A stretch of 64,000 nt of DNA from Sphingosinicella terrae (lineage in GTDB: Bacteria; Pseudomonadota; Alphaproteobacteria; Sphingomonadales; Sphingomonadaceae): contig NZ_QDFY01000014.1 in assembly GCF_003347635.1 (NCBI RefSeq), forward strand, positions 28,802 through 92,801, given 5' to 3'. The notes beneath the pieces are model-generated. The model was not told the origin of the DNA and made no database searches. It was given only the letters and a program-made list of their open reading frames with translations. A program made the position numbers and the translations under genes. Position 1 is the stretch's first letter. Each line of letters opens with the position of its first letter. Shown piece after piece: positions 63,758 through 64,000 of the stretch.

Positions 63758-63908
63758 AATCAGCCGGCGAACTCCGCGCCGACCGCTTCGTACCAGGTGC
63801 AGAAGCATCCGGCCGAGCCGCCAAGCCTCGCCGTGAAACTCTTCCTGAAGCGACACGGCGACGCATCGCTGTCGGTGAGCCGGTGAACCAACCTTCCGCG
63901 CGGCTCTA

Positions 63909-64000
63909 GAGCATGATCATCTTAGACTGAAGCATATCCGCTGTTTGCGAGGTAGTTCGCGCATTCGGCAGGTTGGAAGTGGTCGAGGAGGGTTCCGATC
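63909..64000 (-). mobile_element. IS630-family element, end only (cut by window)
   Basis: A transposase tail and, left of it, GAGCATGATCATC as a probable terminal repeat next to a TA dinucleotide (63907-63908). IS630 elements insert at TA. The element runs off the right edge. Confidence 0.6.
63922..63999 (-). CDS. IS630-family transposase, C-terminal 25 residues only
   Basis: The minus strand from the right edge reads IGTLLDHFQPAECANYLANS followed by GYASV and a TAA stop at 63922-63924. This is the typical C-terminal tail of IS630-family transposases. It is incomplete only because the window ends. Whether the gene is intact cannot be seen. Confidence 0.75.
   Translation of the reverse strand: MGTLLDHFQPAECANYLANSGYASV

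Noticed and set aside
1..64000. CRISPR array, rRNA operon or prophage block
   Set aside because: No regularly spaced repeats, no rRNA sequence and no run of phage structural genes were seen.

Overview
The window is a GC-rich chromosomal segment from an alphaproteobacterium, most likely a sphingomonad (Sphingomonadaceae or a close relative). The evidence is the proteins and their order: an origin-proximal block of mnmE-mnmG-rsmG-parA-parB with parS sites, a DUF3576 lipoprotein-leuS-lptE-holA block, a PrsK/PrsR/PrsT set with an XrtA-type sugar transferase, an ECF42-type sigma factor with its DGPF partner, and DUF6489, DUF1674 and CnoX-type proteins. It is nearly all coding, with many 1-4 bp gene overlaps and few mobile parts.

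Layout. 1-3.4 kb: start of a ligase-associated exonuclease (runs off the left edge), a small membrane protein, the ligase-associated Lhr-type helicase and a VOC protein. 3.3-5.1 kb: ECF42-like sigma factor and YciI/DGPF protein. 5.2-8.0 kb: histidine kinase, OmpR-type regulator and PepSY protein, with a TGAATAGGC tandem repeat before the divergent amidohydrolase (8.15-9.8 kb). 9.8-12.8 kb: TetR regulator and NTF2-like protein divergent from an ABC-F ATPase, with a perfect palindrome between. 12.75-20.8 kb: exopolysaccharide module (TPR lipoprotein, PrsR, PrsK, sugar transferase, then divergent mannose-1-phosphate guanylyltransferase). 20.8-31.3 kb: aldo/keto reductase, exonuclease, purH, CHASE hybrid kinase, heparinase-like protein, rpe, RsmB-like methyltransferase, htpX, DUF1674. 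31.3-36 kb: gpsA-tsaD, then hemC-hemD-mitofilin-like protein. 36-37.5 kb: overlapping metallophosphoesterase and nucleotidyltransferase genes. 37.8-39.3 kb: FKBP, VOC protein, tandem winged-helix regulator.

39.3-40.9 kb is the accessory patch: a lower-GC DUF3800 gene and an IS481-type transposase remnant ending about 10 bp from the 3' end of tRNA-Gly(GCC). 41-43.1 kb: cnoX, LON-domain protein, Trm112-like protein and an unknown protein. 43.2-53 kb: ubiquinone-type hydroxylase, ftsK, lolA, xth, ribA, HAD hydrolase, YggS, ThiE-like protein, beta-barrel protein, DUF3576 lipoprotein. 53.2-57.2 kb: leuS-lptE-holA. 57.3-63 kb: the minus-strand operon DUF6489-mnmE-mnmG-rsmG-parA-parB with three parS sequences. 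63.1-64 kb: dienelactone hydrolase and the end of an IS630-family element cut by the window edge.

Most genes are housekeeping. The parts that stand out are the nucleotidyltransferase-phosphoesterase pair, the tRNA-Gly island, the parS cluster (one site joins the mnmG stop and rsmG start), a probable CTG start for mnmE, and several clear operator-like repeats next to regulators. Starts were chosen by eye from ribosome-binding sites, overlaps and remembered family N-termini; no database search was run.
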